Source of the DNA: Bacillus sp. CECT 9360
GTDB lineage: Bacteria; Bacillota; Bacilli; Bacillales; DSM-1321
Assembly (NCBI RefSeq): GCF_918741275.1
Contig: NZ_CAKKNA010000015.1
Location: 21,920-85,919 of the forward strand
DNA length: 64,000 nt
Direction: 5' to 3'
The notes under the pieces were generated by a model. It searched no databases. It was not told where the DNA came from and saw nothing but the letters and a program-made list of their open reading frames with translations. Positions 8,441 to 16,305 of the stretch are shown piece by piece; position 1 is the first letter of the stretch, and every line of letters begins with the position of its first letter. Both the position numbers and the translations under genes were made by a program.

Positions 8441-9922
8441 TTATTGACTAGATAAAATGACGGCCATTTCATCTTCAATTTTCTTTACCACCTCATCATC
8501 AAGTACATTATTTAATAGGACGGAAAATGCATACGTCTCCCCGCTTTTCCCGGTAGCATAGCCTGAAAGTGAGCTCACTGTCGTAATCGTGCCCGTCTTG
8601 GCTTTTACATTTCCGGTTGCCGTTGTATTTTTCATCCGGTTTCTTAGAGTTCCGCCAACCATTCTTTCACTGACACCTGCAACAGGCAGTGCATTCTGGT
8701 ATGCTGGAAACCAATTTTTGTTCTGTACCGTGTGAAGCAGCGTAGAAAATTCATTGGCAGATACTAAATTGACATGTGAGACCCCTGAACCATCACGCAT
8801 TACTATTGATTCAGTATTAACTCCGAACGATTTTATGTTTGCCTCTACCACGTCAAGCCCTTTCTCCCAGCTGCCTTCTCCTTTTTCCACTTTTCCCATT
8901 TCCTTCACGAGTGTTTCCGCATGGCCATTGTTGCTAAGCTTCATAAATGGAACTAGTAATTCGGATAGCGGCATGGATTGATGGGAGAAAAGAACGTTAG
9001 CCCCGGCCGGTGTTTTTCCCGTTAACACTCGTCCTGCCACTTTTATTCCGTGTTCCTGTAATGACTTTTTGAATAAATCAAGTGCATATCCGGTTGGTTC
9101 CCATACGGCAATCCAACTTCGCATCCTGCTCGCTTCCAGTGGTATTGTGCCTTCCGCAATAATTGTATTGGAACCATGTTCGCGGCGGATTTTCACTTCT
9201 TTTTTTGCTCCCGCTTCAACCGTTTTTACATGGTTAATGATTTTTACATAATCTGTCGCCGGCGATAATGAAATGGCTCCCTTTTCATTGGCTGCTTTCC
9301 CCGGATTGACTTCGACAATGACCGTGCCTGAGTCATAATCTTCATTTGGGGCGGCTGTTAAAGCAGATACCTGAGCCCCATAATATTCCGTTTCGTCTGT
9401 CCATGACAGATCAGTCGAATAGCGCTCATTATCATACCAAGTATCATCACCGATTACATTTCCGACAATCATCTTCACCCCTTTGTTTTTTAAAGAAGCG
9501 GCCATTTCATTAAAGTCTTCCTTTAATAAAGTGGGATCACCCTTTCCTCTTACATAAACATTTCCCTTTAAAATGTTAGCTTTCAGTTTTCCGTCTGTGA
9601 GTACATCCGTATGGAACTTGTAATTTTCACCAAGCGTGTTAAGCGCCGCTGATGCCGTCAACAGTTTCATATTGGAAGCTGGCCTCAGGCGTATGTCACC
9701 GTTTTGTTCAAAAAGGATTTCTCCTGTTGCTGCAGACCTTACACTTACTCCGGCTACAGCACCATCCAGCAATGGGTTATCCAAAACGCGCGTAATCTGC
9801 TGTCCCAATTCGGTTCCTGCGCTGGTCGCCGATTCAACCGGATGATCCAGATCAACATATGGAATTAAAGCTAACATAAAAACCAAAATAATGACCATGC
9901 AATTTTTCATCTGTCTATTCAA
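8441..9922 (-). CDS. dacC: D-alanyl-D-alanine carboxypeptidase/endopeptidase, PBP4a type (S13)
   Basis: A 493-residue penicillin-binding protein of peptidase family S13, acting outside the membrane on peptidoglycan cross-links and stem peptides. It has an N-terminal signal sequence ([17 protein letters not shown]), the active-site SxxK as SNMK in [12 protein letters not shown], the SxN motif as KLSNNGHAE and the KTG motif as VKAKTGTI. Length equals B. subtilis DacC (about 490). The start is TTG at 9922 after GGTGGAG. Monocistronic. Confidence 0.93.
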   Translation of the reverse strand: MNRQMKNCMVIILVFMLALIPYVDLDHPVESATSAGTELGQQITRVLDNPLLDGAVAGVSVRSAATGEILFEQNGDIRLRPASNMKLLTASAALNTLGENYKFHTDVLTDGKLKANILKGNVYVRGKGDPTLLKEDFNEMAASLKNKGVKMIVGNVIGDDTWYDNERYSTDLSWTDETEYYGAQVSALTAAPNEDYDSGTVIVEVNPGKAANEKGAISLSPATDYVKIINHVKTVEAGAKKEVKIRREHGSNTIIAEGTIPLEASRMRSWIAVWEPTGYALDLFKKSLQEHGIKVAGRVLTGKTPAGANVLFSHQSMPLSELLVPFMKLSNNGHAETLVKEMGKVEKGEGSWEKGLDVVEANIKSFGVNTESIVMRDGSGVSHVNLVSANEFSTLLHTVQNKNWFPAYQNALPVAGVSERMVGGTLRNRMKNTTATGNVKAKTGTITTVSSLSGYATGKSGETYAFSVLLNNVLDDEVVKKIEDEMAVILSSQ

Positions 9923-10070
9923 TTCTCTGCTCCACCTTTCTATGTTCGCATTCTTATCTTCTTTTCCATGTGGACATCTGTCTTTCCTCTAATTTTTCAT
10001 AGGGAAAACGAATCATTTTTTACGGCCCGCTATTAGGGTAAATAAAACAGAGAATAAGACTTTATGCATT

Positions 10071-10432
10071 AAGGCTCTTCACCATAACTGGTGGTTTAAT
10101 ATTGATTAACGTAATATCTCAGTTAATTTTGCAACAAAGTTGATTGGCGAGGATATGCGAGACTCCTCGAAAATGCATACGCATTTTCTCGTGCGGTGCC
10201 TATTCATGGATGAAGATTCAACGTCCTGCGGGAAAAGCAGACCAGTTAACGGAACGTCGACTAAGATCTGCCGCGTCCTTATGTCTTACGTCGACGCCAA
10301 CACATCCTGTGTAAGTCCCGGAGGCGTGCCCTTTGCCGAGGAGGCTCCCGGACTGTCCGCGGAAAGCGAGGGCCTGGAGCGGAAATCAACGGATAATCAA
10401 AAGCTTAAACCACTTCTTTTGGTGAAGAACCT
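10071..10432. mobile_element. Transposase-less element with ~30-bp terminal inverted repeats and an inner structured Bacillus repeat
   Basis: AAGGCTCTTCACCATAACTG at the left (10071) reappears inverted at the right (AAGGTTCTTCACCAAAAG... read from 10432), continuing into GGTGGTTTAA/AGTGGTTTAA. The two ends are near-perfect inverted copies over about 30 bp. Between them, from 10140 to 10400, lies a GC-richer block containing GTCCTGCGGGAAAAGCAG, CGCGGAAAGCGAGGGCC and GGAGCGGAAATCAAC. I recognise these strings as typical of a structured repeat dispersed in Bacillaceae genomes. A 99-codon open frame inside it (10140-10439) has no ribosome binding site and is not taken as a gene. A MITE-like origin is inference. 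Confidence 0.65.
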
Positions 10433-10716
10433 TCATTAAAGCTAGATATGGAATTATTGGTTCACACTTGGTTTTAATTGCCTTTTTGCTTTTTCCTTAT
10501 GGTTTCCAATGTAAGTCTTCTCTCCCCTGGTTTTTTATTACGGTATACTTTTTAACACTATGTAAAAATAAAGTGCGTACTTTCGAAAGATAAATATACA
10601 TAGTATACTGACACAGTACCTGTTCTAAAGAACTTATTACCTAGTGTTAGGTGAATTCTTAATGGGTACATTACTATTGTGCATTAGCATAAAACTATCT
10701 TAGGAGCGTGACATTC
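10433..10716 (+). promoter_or_regulatory. Upstream region of hxlAB
   Basis: A 280-bp AT-rich stretch without a gene. It holds several short palindromes: CTTTCGAAAG near 10583, AGTATACT near 10601 and ACCTA-GTG-TTAGGT near 10642. These could be operator sites; B. subtilis hxlAB is activated by HxlR from an upstream tandem site. No hxlR gene is next to the pair here. Confidence 0.35.
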
Positions 10717-11349
10717 ATGGAATTACAATTAGCATTGGATTTAGTAAACATCCCAGAAGGCATTAAATTGGTTAAAGAAGTGGAAGAACATATCGATATC
10801 GTCGAGATCGGTACACCGGTTGTTATAAATGAAGGTCTTAAAGCCGTTAAGGAAATGAAGGAAGCATTCCCTAATTTGAAAGTATTGGCAGACTTAAAGA
10901 TCATGGATGCGGCAGGATATGAAGTTATGCAGGCCTCTCAAGCTGGAGCTGATATCATTACGATACTCGGGGCTGCAGAAGATGAGTCCATCAAAGGTGC
11001 AGTAGAAGAAGCAAAAAAGCAAGGGAAAAAAATCCTGGTTGATATGATCGCTGTTAAAGATATCGCCACTCGTGCTAAAGAGCTTGATGAACTTGGAGCA
11101 GACTATATCTGTGTTCATACTGGTTATGACCTTCAAGCGGTAGGACAAAATTCTTTTGAAGATTTAGCTACCATTAAAAGCGTCGTTAAAAATGCGAAAA
11201 CTGCCGTTGCGGGAGGCATTAAATTAGAAACTCTTGCTGAAGTAATTAAGGCACAACCTGATCTTATCATTGTTGGCGGAGGTATTACTGGTAAAGACGA
11301 TAAAAAAGCCGCAGCTGCCGAAATGCAAAAAATGATCAAGCAAGGGTAA
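10717..11349 (+). CDS. hxlA: 3-hexulose-6-phosphate synthase
   Basis: A 210-residue enzyme of the ribulose monophosphate pathway, condensing formaldehyde with ribulose 5-phosphate to give hexulose 6-phosphate. It is an orotidine-decarboxylase-like barrel: MELQLALDL at the start, VEIGTPVVINEG, LADLKIMDA (the D-x-K-x-x-D catalytic motif) and VAGGI/IVGGGITG phosphate-binding loops. ATG at 10717 is chosen over the GTG three codons upstream because it lies 10 nt after AGGAG and gives the standard 210-residue length. It is followed 7 nt later by hxlB, so the pair detoxifies formaldehyde as an operon. Confidence 0.95.
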   Translation: MELQLALDLVNIPEGIKLVKEVEEHIDIVEIGTPVVINEGLKAVKEMKEAFPNLKVLADLKIMDAAGYEVMQASQAGADIITILGAAEDESIKGAVEEAKKQGKKILVDMIAVKDIATRAKELDELGADYICVHTGYDLQAVGQNSFEDLATIKSVVKNAKTAVAGGIKLETLAEVIKAQPDLIIVGGGITGKDDKKAAAAEMQKMIKQG

Positions 11350-11356
11350 TCCTGGC

Positions 11357-11914
11357 ATGCAGACTACTCAATTTTTAACGGAAATTATAGATGAATTAAC
11401 GCGGACAGTGGACTTGATCGCTGATGAAGAAGCTGAAAAGCTGGTAAACGGGATTCTTGAATCAAAGAAAGTTTTTGTAGCAGGCGCTGGCAGATCCGGA
11501 TTTATGGGTAAATCTTTTGCGATGCGAATGATGCACATGGGAATAGATGCCTATGTAATTGGCGAAACCGTTACGTCTACCTTCGAAAAAGATGATATCT
11601 TGATCATCGGTTCCGGTTCTGGAGAAACGAAAAGCTTGGTCTCTGTTGCCCAGAAAGCAAAAAGTATCGGCGGTACCGTAGCGATTGCGACAATCGTTCC
11701 AGATTCAACAATTGGCAAATTAGCCGATTTCACAATAAAATTGCCCGGTTCACCTAAAGATCAGTCAGAAAGTGATTATAAAACGATCCAGCCGATGGGG
11801 TCACTTTTTGAACAAACTCTTTTATTATTCTACGATGCCGTGATTCTCCGGTTCATGGAGAAAAAAGGGCTGGATTCAGATAAGATGTACGGCAAACATG
11901 CCAATTTAGAATAA
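11357..11914 (+). CDS. hxlB: 6-phospho-3-hexuloisomerase
   Basis: A 185-residue SIS-domain isomerase converting hexulose 6-phosphate to fructose 6-phosphate, the second step of the ribulose monophosphate pathway. The sugar-isomerase motifs are GAGRSGFMGKSFAMRMMHMG at about residues 36-55, SGSGETKSLV, and a C-terminal region with DQSESDYKTIQPMGSLFEQ. Length is that of B. subtilis HxlB. It is directly downstream of hxlA and ends in a strong terminator. Confidence 0.95.
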   Translation: MQTTQFLTEIIDELTRTVDLIADEEAEKLVNGILESKKVFVAGAGRSGFMGKSFAMRMMHMGIDAYVIGETVTSTFEKDDILIIGSGSGETKSLVSVAQKAKSIGGTVAIATIVPDSTIGKLADFTIKLPGSPKDQSESDYKTIQPMGSLFEQTLLLFYDAVILRFMEKKGLDSDKMYGKHANLE

Positions 11915-11921
11915 CCAAAAG

Positions 11922-11962
11922 CAAAAGACCGTCCACCTTTTAAAGGATATGGCGGTCTTTTT
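11922..11962 (+). terminator. Terminator of hxlAB
   Basis: An AAAGACCG arm pairs with CGGTCTTT, and a run of seven T follows, immediately after hxlB. Confidence 0.85.
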
Positions 11963-11967
11963 TCATG

Positions 11968-12075
11968 TTTGATTTAAATGAATTTTGCTTTCGTTTAAAT
12001 CATCCTGATTTTCGTTTAAATGAACTGTATTATTGTTTAAATCACAAGGATTTTCGTTTGACTTACTGCTCCTAG
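11968..12075. repeat. Intergenic array B: 21-bp units built on TTTCGTTTAAAT
   Basis: Five consecutive units of 21 bp start with TTTCG/TATTG, carry GTTTAAAT (last one GTTTGACT) and end in about 9 variable bases. The array lies between the hxlAB terminator and the 3' end of the convergent DUF421 gene. It is the shortest of the seven arrays in the window. Confidence 0.75.
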
Positions 12076-12098
12076 ATAAAAAACACTGTTCTACATGA

Positions 12099-12959
12099 CT
12101 AGCTCTTTAAAATATAGGTAACTTTATCAATCGCTTTTTGCAGCTTCTTACTATTTTTCACATACATTTCTTTTGCTGTCTCATTATCTGTCGCAAGCGC
12201 AAATGACTCTAAATCCGCTTCGCATTGTTTCATCGTCGCCAGGATCAAAGGCCTTTCCTGCGGGGACGGTATCTGGAGTTTATCATCATAAACGTCGATG
12301 GTTAATTCGCCATAGGAATTCACTTGGCCGAGAAAGACGTTTTCAAGGGTGACTCCCATTTTCCCTACCTCGGTTAACAGCCATTTTCTGCTCCGTCCAA
12401 TCGTCGAAAGCGGCTCATCCATAATTTTGCCGTCCATAATAACCGTTTGAGGTTCTTTTACTGAAGCCACAGCCAACTGCAAATCTTTTGCGGTTAACGG
12501 CTGGTTTTCTTTCTTTAGCATGACATTTAAATCACCGGCTGCCTCCAAGACCGCGAACTCCACATCTGCCACGCTAAAAACATCTTTCCTTCGAAGCAAT
12601 TCCAGTAGCTCATCAGTCGTATATTTTTCCTTTTTCAAATTATCTTCCATGATCTTGCCATCCTTGATGAAAATAGTCCCTTTCCCTTCGACAAAATCGC
12701 GAAATGGCTTGCTTTTTATAGAAATTAATCCGGCGAGAAATGGCGCCAACGCAAATACCCCAATGGAGAGCACACCATGCATCATGCTTTGGTTTGGTTT
12801 TGTAGCAACTTCGGCTCCTATACTGCCGATTGTAATACCGGTGACATACTCAAAAAAGGAGAGCTGTGATATTTGCTTTTTACCCAGCCATTTAGTGATC
12901 AAGAACAGGACAACCAAAAACAGTAGGGATCTCACAATGATATTTAACCAATCTGGCAT
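12099..12959 (-). CDS. DUF421 membrane protein fused to a DUF1657-like tail
   Basis: A 286-residue protein. Residues about 1-215 are the DUF421 (YetF-like) module: three N-terminal hydrophobic helices (LNIIVRSLLFLVVLFLITKW, GVLSIGVFALAPFLAGLI) and a soluble domain with GQVNSYGELTIDVYDD. The last 55 residues (RPLILATMKQCEADLESFAL...) look like the separate 67-68 residue DUF1657 proteins of the same cluster. DUF421/DUF1657 genes accompany mobile spoVA2 operons that affect spore germination and heat resistance; by context this protein probably sits in the spore inner membrane. ATG follows GGAGGTG by 7 nt. Last gene of the cluster. Confidence 0.88.
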   Translation of the reverse strand: MPDWLNIIVRSLLFLVVLFLITKWLGKKQISQLSFFEYVTGITIGSIGAEVATKPNQSMMHGVLSIGVFALAPFLAGLISIKSKPFRDFVEGKGTIFIKDGKIMEDNLKKEKYTTDELLELLRRKDVFSVADVEFAVLEAAGDLNVMLKKENQPLTAKDLQLAVASVKEPQTVIMDGKIMDEPLSTIGRSRKWLLTEVGKMGVTLENVFLGQVNSYGELTIDVYDDKLQIPSPQERPLILATMKQCEADLESFALATDNETAKEMYVKNSKKLQKAIDKVTYILKS

Positions 12960-12990
12960 CGTTTTTCACCTCCATTACGGTCTCTTTCTA

Positions 12991-13197
12991 TTAAAAGCCT
13001 TTGTATGTGAATTCTTCCTCTTCTATTTCACCGACTCTCATTTTAAGATCCTTTACGATTTCATGGACGACCATCATCGTTTCGTGCAAGGTTCTTTTTG
13101 AATCGTCATCCTCTGTCCGGAGCGCTAAGCTCGAGAGATCTGTTTCAACTCCCTTCAGACTTGTAAGGCATTGCTTCACTTGAGATGCGACAGTCAT
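12991..13197 (-). CDS. DUF1657 protein (second copy)
   Basis: A 68-residue soluble helical protein (MTVASQVKQCLTSLKGVETDLSSLAL...), a clear paralogue of the one at 14778-14981 and of the tail of the DUF421 protein. It starts 23 bp after spoVAD with AAGGGGG 7 nt before ATG. In known spoVA2mob operons a DUF1657 gene also sits between the spoVA genes and the DUF421 gene. Molecular role unknown. Confidence 0.85.
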   Translation of the reverse strand: MTVASQVKQCLTSLKGVETDLSSLALRTEDDDSKRTLHETMMVVHEIVKDLKMRVGEIEEEEFTYKGF

Positions 13198-13219
13198 TTT
13201 TTATCCCCCTTGTTGTTGG

Positions 13220-14221
13220 CTACATTTCAATCGATACCGCATGAGCGATACAAGGTATTGTTTCATTTTGTTGGAAGGATAACGGGGATAATAAAGCACC
13301 CGTTGCACAAACCAAAATCCGTTTCAACTCTCCTTTTTTCATTCGATTCAACAAATGACCATACACAACCGTTGCTGAGCATCCCGCTCCACTGCCCCCT
13401 GCAAGTACAGGCTGGCCATCCCGGTAGATCATTAATCCGCAATCTCTAAACTTTTCTTCTTCAATCGGGAGCCCGTGTTTTTTAAATAAATCAAGGGCAA
13501 TTTCCCTGCCAATCTGAGCAAGATCCCCTGTTACAATCAAATCGTAATAGGATGGATCGAGATCCCGTTCCCGAAAGTGGGCCTCTAATGTATCAACAGC
13601 CGCTGGGGCCATCGCTCCCCCCATATTGAATGGATCGGTCATTCCCATATCGACCACACGTCCAATCGTGGCAGATGTAACACGTGGACCTTCTCCGGTA
13701 TCACTTAACAAAGCGACTCCGGCACCTGTAACTGTCCATTGTGAAGTAGGAGGCTTTTGGGCACCATATTCAGTCGGATAGCGGAATTGTTTCTCTACCG
13801 CAGCGTTATGGCTGGATGCACCAGTAAGCAGGTACTTGGCACCTTTTGTATTAACAATATAGGCACCTAAAGCCAAGCCCTCCATCGAGGTTGAACAGGC
13901 ACCAAACAGACCGAAATACGGTGCCCCTAACGTCCGGCTCGCAAAGCTTGTGGGCGTAATTTGATTTACGAGATCCCCCGCAAGAAAGAATTGAATTTGT
14001 TCTTGCTGCAGGCCCGCTTTTTCCATCGCTCTTTGGTTCGCTTCTTCCAGAAGGATCTTATGGGCTTTTTCATAGGACTCCTGTCCAATCCATAAGTCTG
14101 AGTGAAGCACATCGAAATCTTCAGCAAGCATTCCGTCTGCCTCAAACGGCCCGCCTACTGTCCCGGTGGAAACGATAACGGGCTTATTATCAAAGACCCA
14201 CGTTCGATGTCCTTTTAGCAT
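13220..14221 (-). CDS. spoVAD: Stage V sporulation protein AD
   Basis: A 333-residue thiolase-fold protein of the SpoVA dipicolinate channel, located on the spore inner membrane and able to bind dipicolinic acid. Landmarks are GHRTWVFDNKPVIVSTGTVGGP at the N-terminus, FGACSTSMEGLALG, VTGAGVALLS and LAGGSGAGCSATVVYGHLL. ATG at 14221 overlaps the stop of spoVAC (TGATG), which gives the usual N-terminus. The gene that normally follows, spoVAEb, is absent: the next start is 23 bp after this stop. Confidence 0.94.
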   Translation of the reverse strand: MLKGHRTWVFDNKPVIVSTGTVGGPFEADGMLAEDFDVLHSDLWIGQESYEKAHKILLEEANQRAMEKAGLQQEQIQFFLAGDLVNQITPTSFASRTLGAPYFGLFGACSTSMEGLALGAYIVNTKGAKYLLTGASSHNAAVEKQFRYPTEYGAQKPPTSQWTVTGAGVALLSDTGEGPRVTSATIGRVVDMGMTDPFNMGGAMAPAAVDTLEAHFRERDLDPSYYDLIVTGDLAQIGREIALDLFKKHGLPIEEEKFRDCGLMIYRDGQPVLAGGSGAGCSATVVYGHLLNRMKKGELKRILVCATGALLSPLSFQQNETIPCIAHAVSIEM

Positions 14222-14700
14222 CACAAGCCACCCCACTGAATAAGAATCGTTTTGATGAACGCGACCACAAAAGCGGAAAAAACGCCGAATATGATGACAG
14301 ATCCTGCCAGTTTAAAAATGTTACCGCCCACACCTAGCACAAATCCTTCACTTCGATGTTCAATCGCTGCCGAAATGACCGCATTCCCGAAGCCGGTTAC
14401 CGGCACGGCCGTACCTGCTCCTCCATATTGCGCCATCCGGTCATATACACCGAATCCCGTAAGCAGCATCGTAATAAAAATTAAAGTCCCTGTAGTCGGA
14501 TTGCCCGCCGTTTTCTCTGTAAAATCAAAATAATAGATATAAAAGAATTGAATGGCCTGTCCAATCGCACAAATCAATCCACCTACCAAAAAAGCTTTTA
14601 TACAATTCATTAAAACGGGTCTCTTGATTTCCCGTTGGTTTTGAAGGATTTGATATTCCTGTTGAACAGGTGTTAACTGTTTCTTTTTATTATTTGCCAT
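14221..14700 (-). CDS. spoVAC: Stage V sporulation protein AC
   Basis: A 159-residue membrane protein, the mechanosensitive-channel-like subunit of the SpoVA complex that moves dipicolinic acid. Four hydrophobic helices are visible (AFLVGGLICAIGQAIQFFYIY, TLIFITMLLTGFGVY, AVISAAIEHRSEGFVLGVGG region, SVIIFGVFSAFVVAFIKT). The conserved YDRMAQYGGAGTAVPVTGFGN stretch is present. ATG at 14700 is used; an in-frame ATG seven codons earlier has no ribosome binding site. Upstream, a terminator-like hairpin separates it from the first DUF1657 gene. Confidence 0.93.
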   Translation of the reverse strand: MANNKKKQLTPVQQEYQILQNQREIKRPVLMNCIKAFLVGGLICAIGQAIQFFYIYYFDFTEKTAGNPTTGTLIFITMLLTGFGVYDRMAQYGGAGTAVPVTGFGNAVISAAIEHRSEGFVLGVGGNIFKLAGSVIIFGVFSAFVVAFIKTILIQWGGL

Positions 14701-14740
14701 GTCTGCCTGCCCTACTTTCATCTAAGTAAAAAGGAAGTGT

Positions 14741-14770
14741 AAAAAAAGGTTGGGATAAAACCAACCTTTT
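14741..14770 (-). terminator. Intra-cluster terminator-like hairpin between DUF1657 and spoVAC
   Basis: AAAGGTTGG and CCAACCTTT form a perfect 9-bp stem around a 7-nt loop, followed on the minus strand by seven T. It starts 8 bp after the stop of the first DUF1657 gene and precedes spoVAC by 40 bp. It could terminate most transcripts and so make the first gene more abundant than the spoVA genes. Confidence 0.75.
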
Positions 14771-14777
14771 ATTTTAC

Positions 14778-14981
14778 TTATTCTTTGTATTGCGGTTCTT
14801 CTTGGACAATTTCATCTACACGCGGAGATAACTTATCAACAATTTGCTGCGTTTGTTGAGCGGCTTCTTCATAAAGTTGTTTTGCCTGTTCGTTATCAGT
14901 ACCAAGTGCGAACGTTTCGAAGCTTGCCTGCGCACTTTTCAATCCTGCAAGTGTTGTCTTGACATCTGAAATCACAGTCAT
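14778..14981 (-). CDS. DUF1657 protein (first copy)
   Basis: A 67-residue soluble helical protein (MTVISDVKTTLAGLKSAQASFETFALG...), leading gene of the spoVA-type cluster, as in spoVA2mob operons. Strong homology in pattern to the copy at 12991-13197. GGGAGG precedes ATG. Upstream (about 15030-15050, minus strand) TGCATA followed 15 bp later by CATTATT resembles a forespore sigma-F/G promoter with short spacing. Function unknown. Confidence 0.85.
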   Translation of the reverse strand: MTVISDVKTTLAGLKSAQASFETFALGTDNEQAKQLYEEAAQQTQQIVDKLSPRVDEIVQEEPQYKE

Positions 14982-15211
14982 GTTTCATTTCCTCCCTTGG
15001 TTTATTCAATTACAATAATAGAATAATGTTTTTCCATCCTTTTTATGCATCTGAGTATCATCCAGAATAAGTAAAAATCGGGAATTATATAACTCGTGTG
15101 GAATTAAATGACTATTGAACAGTTAAAGAAAACTCGTCAATTGACGAGCCCTAAGGCGGAGATTAAACGTAGTTGCACCTATAAAGAAAGGGAAGTTTAT
15201 ACTTTCCTGCC

Positions 15212-15237
15212 AAAAAAAGACGCCGAAGCGCCTTTTT
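15212..15237 (-). terminator. Terminator after the YpzG-like gene
   Basis: GGCGC-TTCG-GCGTC hairpin flanked by A-run and T-run, 22 bp after the small gene's stop on the minus strand. Confidence 0.75.
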
Positions 15238-15258
15238 CATTTTATTATGTGGTATCCC

Positions 15259-15414
15259 TTACCAATGATGCGCTTTTGCGTTGCTTCTCAGGATGATGTT
15301 GGTTTGCGACATTTGCGTATGGCCATTCACCTGGGACTTCGAACGCTTCGGTCTGGTCCAATTATGGCGAAATAGCTCAGAGTGCGGATCAACATATCGA
15401 CCTTGGTAACCCAT
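15259..15414 (-). CDS. Small YpzG-like protein (51 aa)
   Basis: A 51-codon gene: ATG at 15414 preceded by GAGGTG with a 5-nt spacer, TAA at 15259, terminator directly after. The product begins MGYQGRYVDPHSELFRHNW and ends ILRSNAKAHHW, with a KSQVNGHTQ centre. It is basic, hydrophilic and has no membrane segment. The pattern reminds me of the YpzG family of small Bacillus proteins, often sporulation associated; that assignment is from memory and not certain. Confidence 0.75.
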   Translation of the reverse strand: MGYQGRYVDPHSELFRHNWTRPKRSKSQVNGHTQMSQTNIILRSNAKAHHW

Positions 15415-15441
15415 CTAATCACCTCATCGCAGGATACATTC

Positions 15442-15460
15442 GATATTCATTCCGAATATC
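15442..15460. promoter_or_regulatory. Palindrome upstream of the YpzG-like gene
   Basis: GATATTC-attcc-GAATATC is a perfect 7-bp inverted repeat with a 5-bp centre, about 30 bp upstream of the small gene's start. It could be an operator or part of a promoter. Confidence 0.4.
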
Positions 15461-15603
15461 ACATTTAGGATTTGTCAGGAACATGAACTTACACACTGAA
15501 AATAATTCCTCTTAGCCACAGCTTAATCTGCATCATTTGATTTTTTCCCTTAGCCTTGTAATGTTTACAAGAATTTCTGCTACAGAAATAACCTGTAATG
15601 GAT

Positions 15604-15635
15604 AAAAAAACACACTTAACTTCAAGCTAAGTGTG
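15604..15635 (-). terminator. Terminator of the mhq operon
   Basis: CACACTTAGCTT pairs with AAGTTAAGTGTG (one mismatch) followed by seven T on the minus strand, 40 bp after the last operon gene. Confidence 0.85.
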
Positions 15636-15677
15636 AATCATCAATATTTGTCGTTTTATTCCGATTGCCCAGGCAAT

Positions 15678-16289
15678 TCATCTGGGGCGTTCCAATGTAA
15701 AAGTATCGCCTACTTTTGAATAATGATTGCCTGCGAGCCGACTGACCGGTTTTAATCCATTAGCATCAATTCTGCCCTCATGGTAAATAGATGGCTCAAT
15801 ATGATAAGCAACCACTTTGCCAATCAATAGATCACAGGCTGGCTCCAAGTCTGTACCTCCAAGCTTTATCGTTTGTTCGAGGAGGCATTCAAACCTTACT
15901 TTTGCTTCTCTTATTCCCGGAACCGAGATGGAACTGCTTGTGACCGTCGATAAACCTGACAAAGGGAGTTCACTTTCATCGAATGGCAGCTCTCTAGCCG
16001 TCTTATTAGCTGCCTCGACATTGTTCTGATCGGTGATATGGACGACGAATTCTCCTTTTTCAATCGCGTTTCTGGCTGTGTCCTTTTGTATTCCATTTCT
16101 CCGCTGGATCGAGAGCGAAAGCATCGGCGGGTTGGCACTGACAATATTAAAATAACTGAACGGGGCAATATTGATTACGCCTTGATCAGAAAGCGTCGTG
16201 ACCAGGGCGACGGGTCTGGGGATGATGCTTCCCGTTAAAAACTTATAGTTTTCCCGCTCGCTCATTTTTTCAGGATTTAATGAAATCAT
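15678..16289 (-). CDS. Flavin reductase-like protein, FMN-binding split barrel
   Basis: A 203-residue flavoprotein of the flavin reductase/DIM6-NTAB type: TGSIIPRPVALVTTLSDQGVINIAPFSYFN near the N-terminus and NPPMLSLSIQRR, then a C-terminal EACDLLIGKVV-like segment. Such proteins reduce FMN with NAD(P)H or act on flavin-linked substrates. It is the last gene of the mhqO-mhqA-mhqD operon, 16 bp after mhqD, so a part in quinone or aromatic electrophile turnover is likely by context. Confidence 0.88.
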   Translation of the reverse strand: MISLNPEKMSERENYKFLTGSIIPRPVALVTTLSDQGVINIAPFSYFNIVSANPPMLSLSIQRRNGIQKDTARNAIEKGEFVVHITDQNNVEAANKTARELPFDESELPLSGLSTVTSSSISVPGIREAKVRFECLLEQTIKLGGTDLEPACDLLIGKVVAYHIEPSIYHEGRIDANGLKPVSRLAGNHYSKVGDTFTLERPR

Positions 16290-16305
16290 ATGTGCAAACC
16301 TCTTT

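Noticed and set aside
10140..10439. 99-codon ORF
   Set aside because: It lies entirely inside the inverted-repeat element with a structured Bacillaceae repeat, has no ribosome binding site and no protein-like pattern.
12520..13101. 193-codon plus-strand ORF
   Set aside because: It is antisense to the DUF421 and DUF1657 genes, which have clear domains and ribosome binding sites.
15108..15296. 62-codon plus-strand ORF
   Set aside because: It runs through a terminator hairpin and overlaps the well-supported small gene at 15259-15414 on the other strand.
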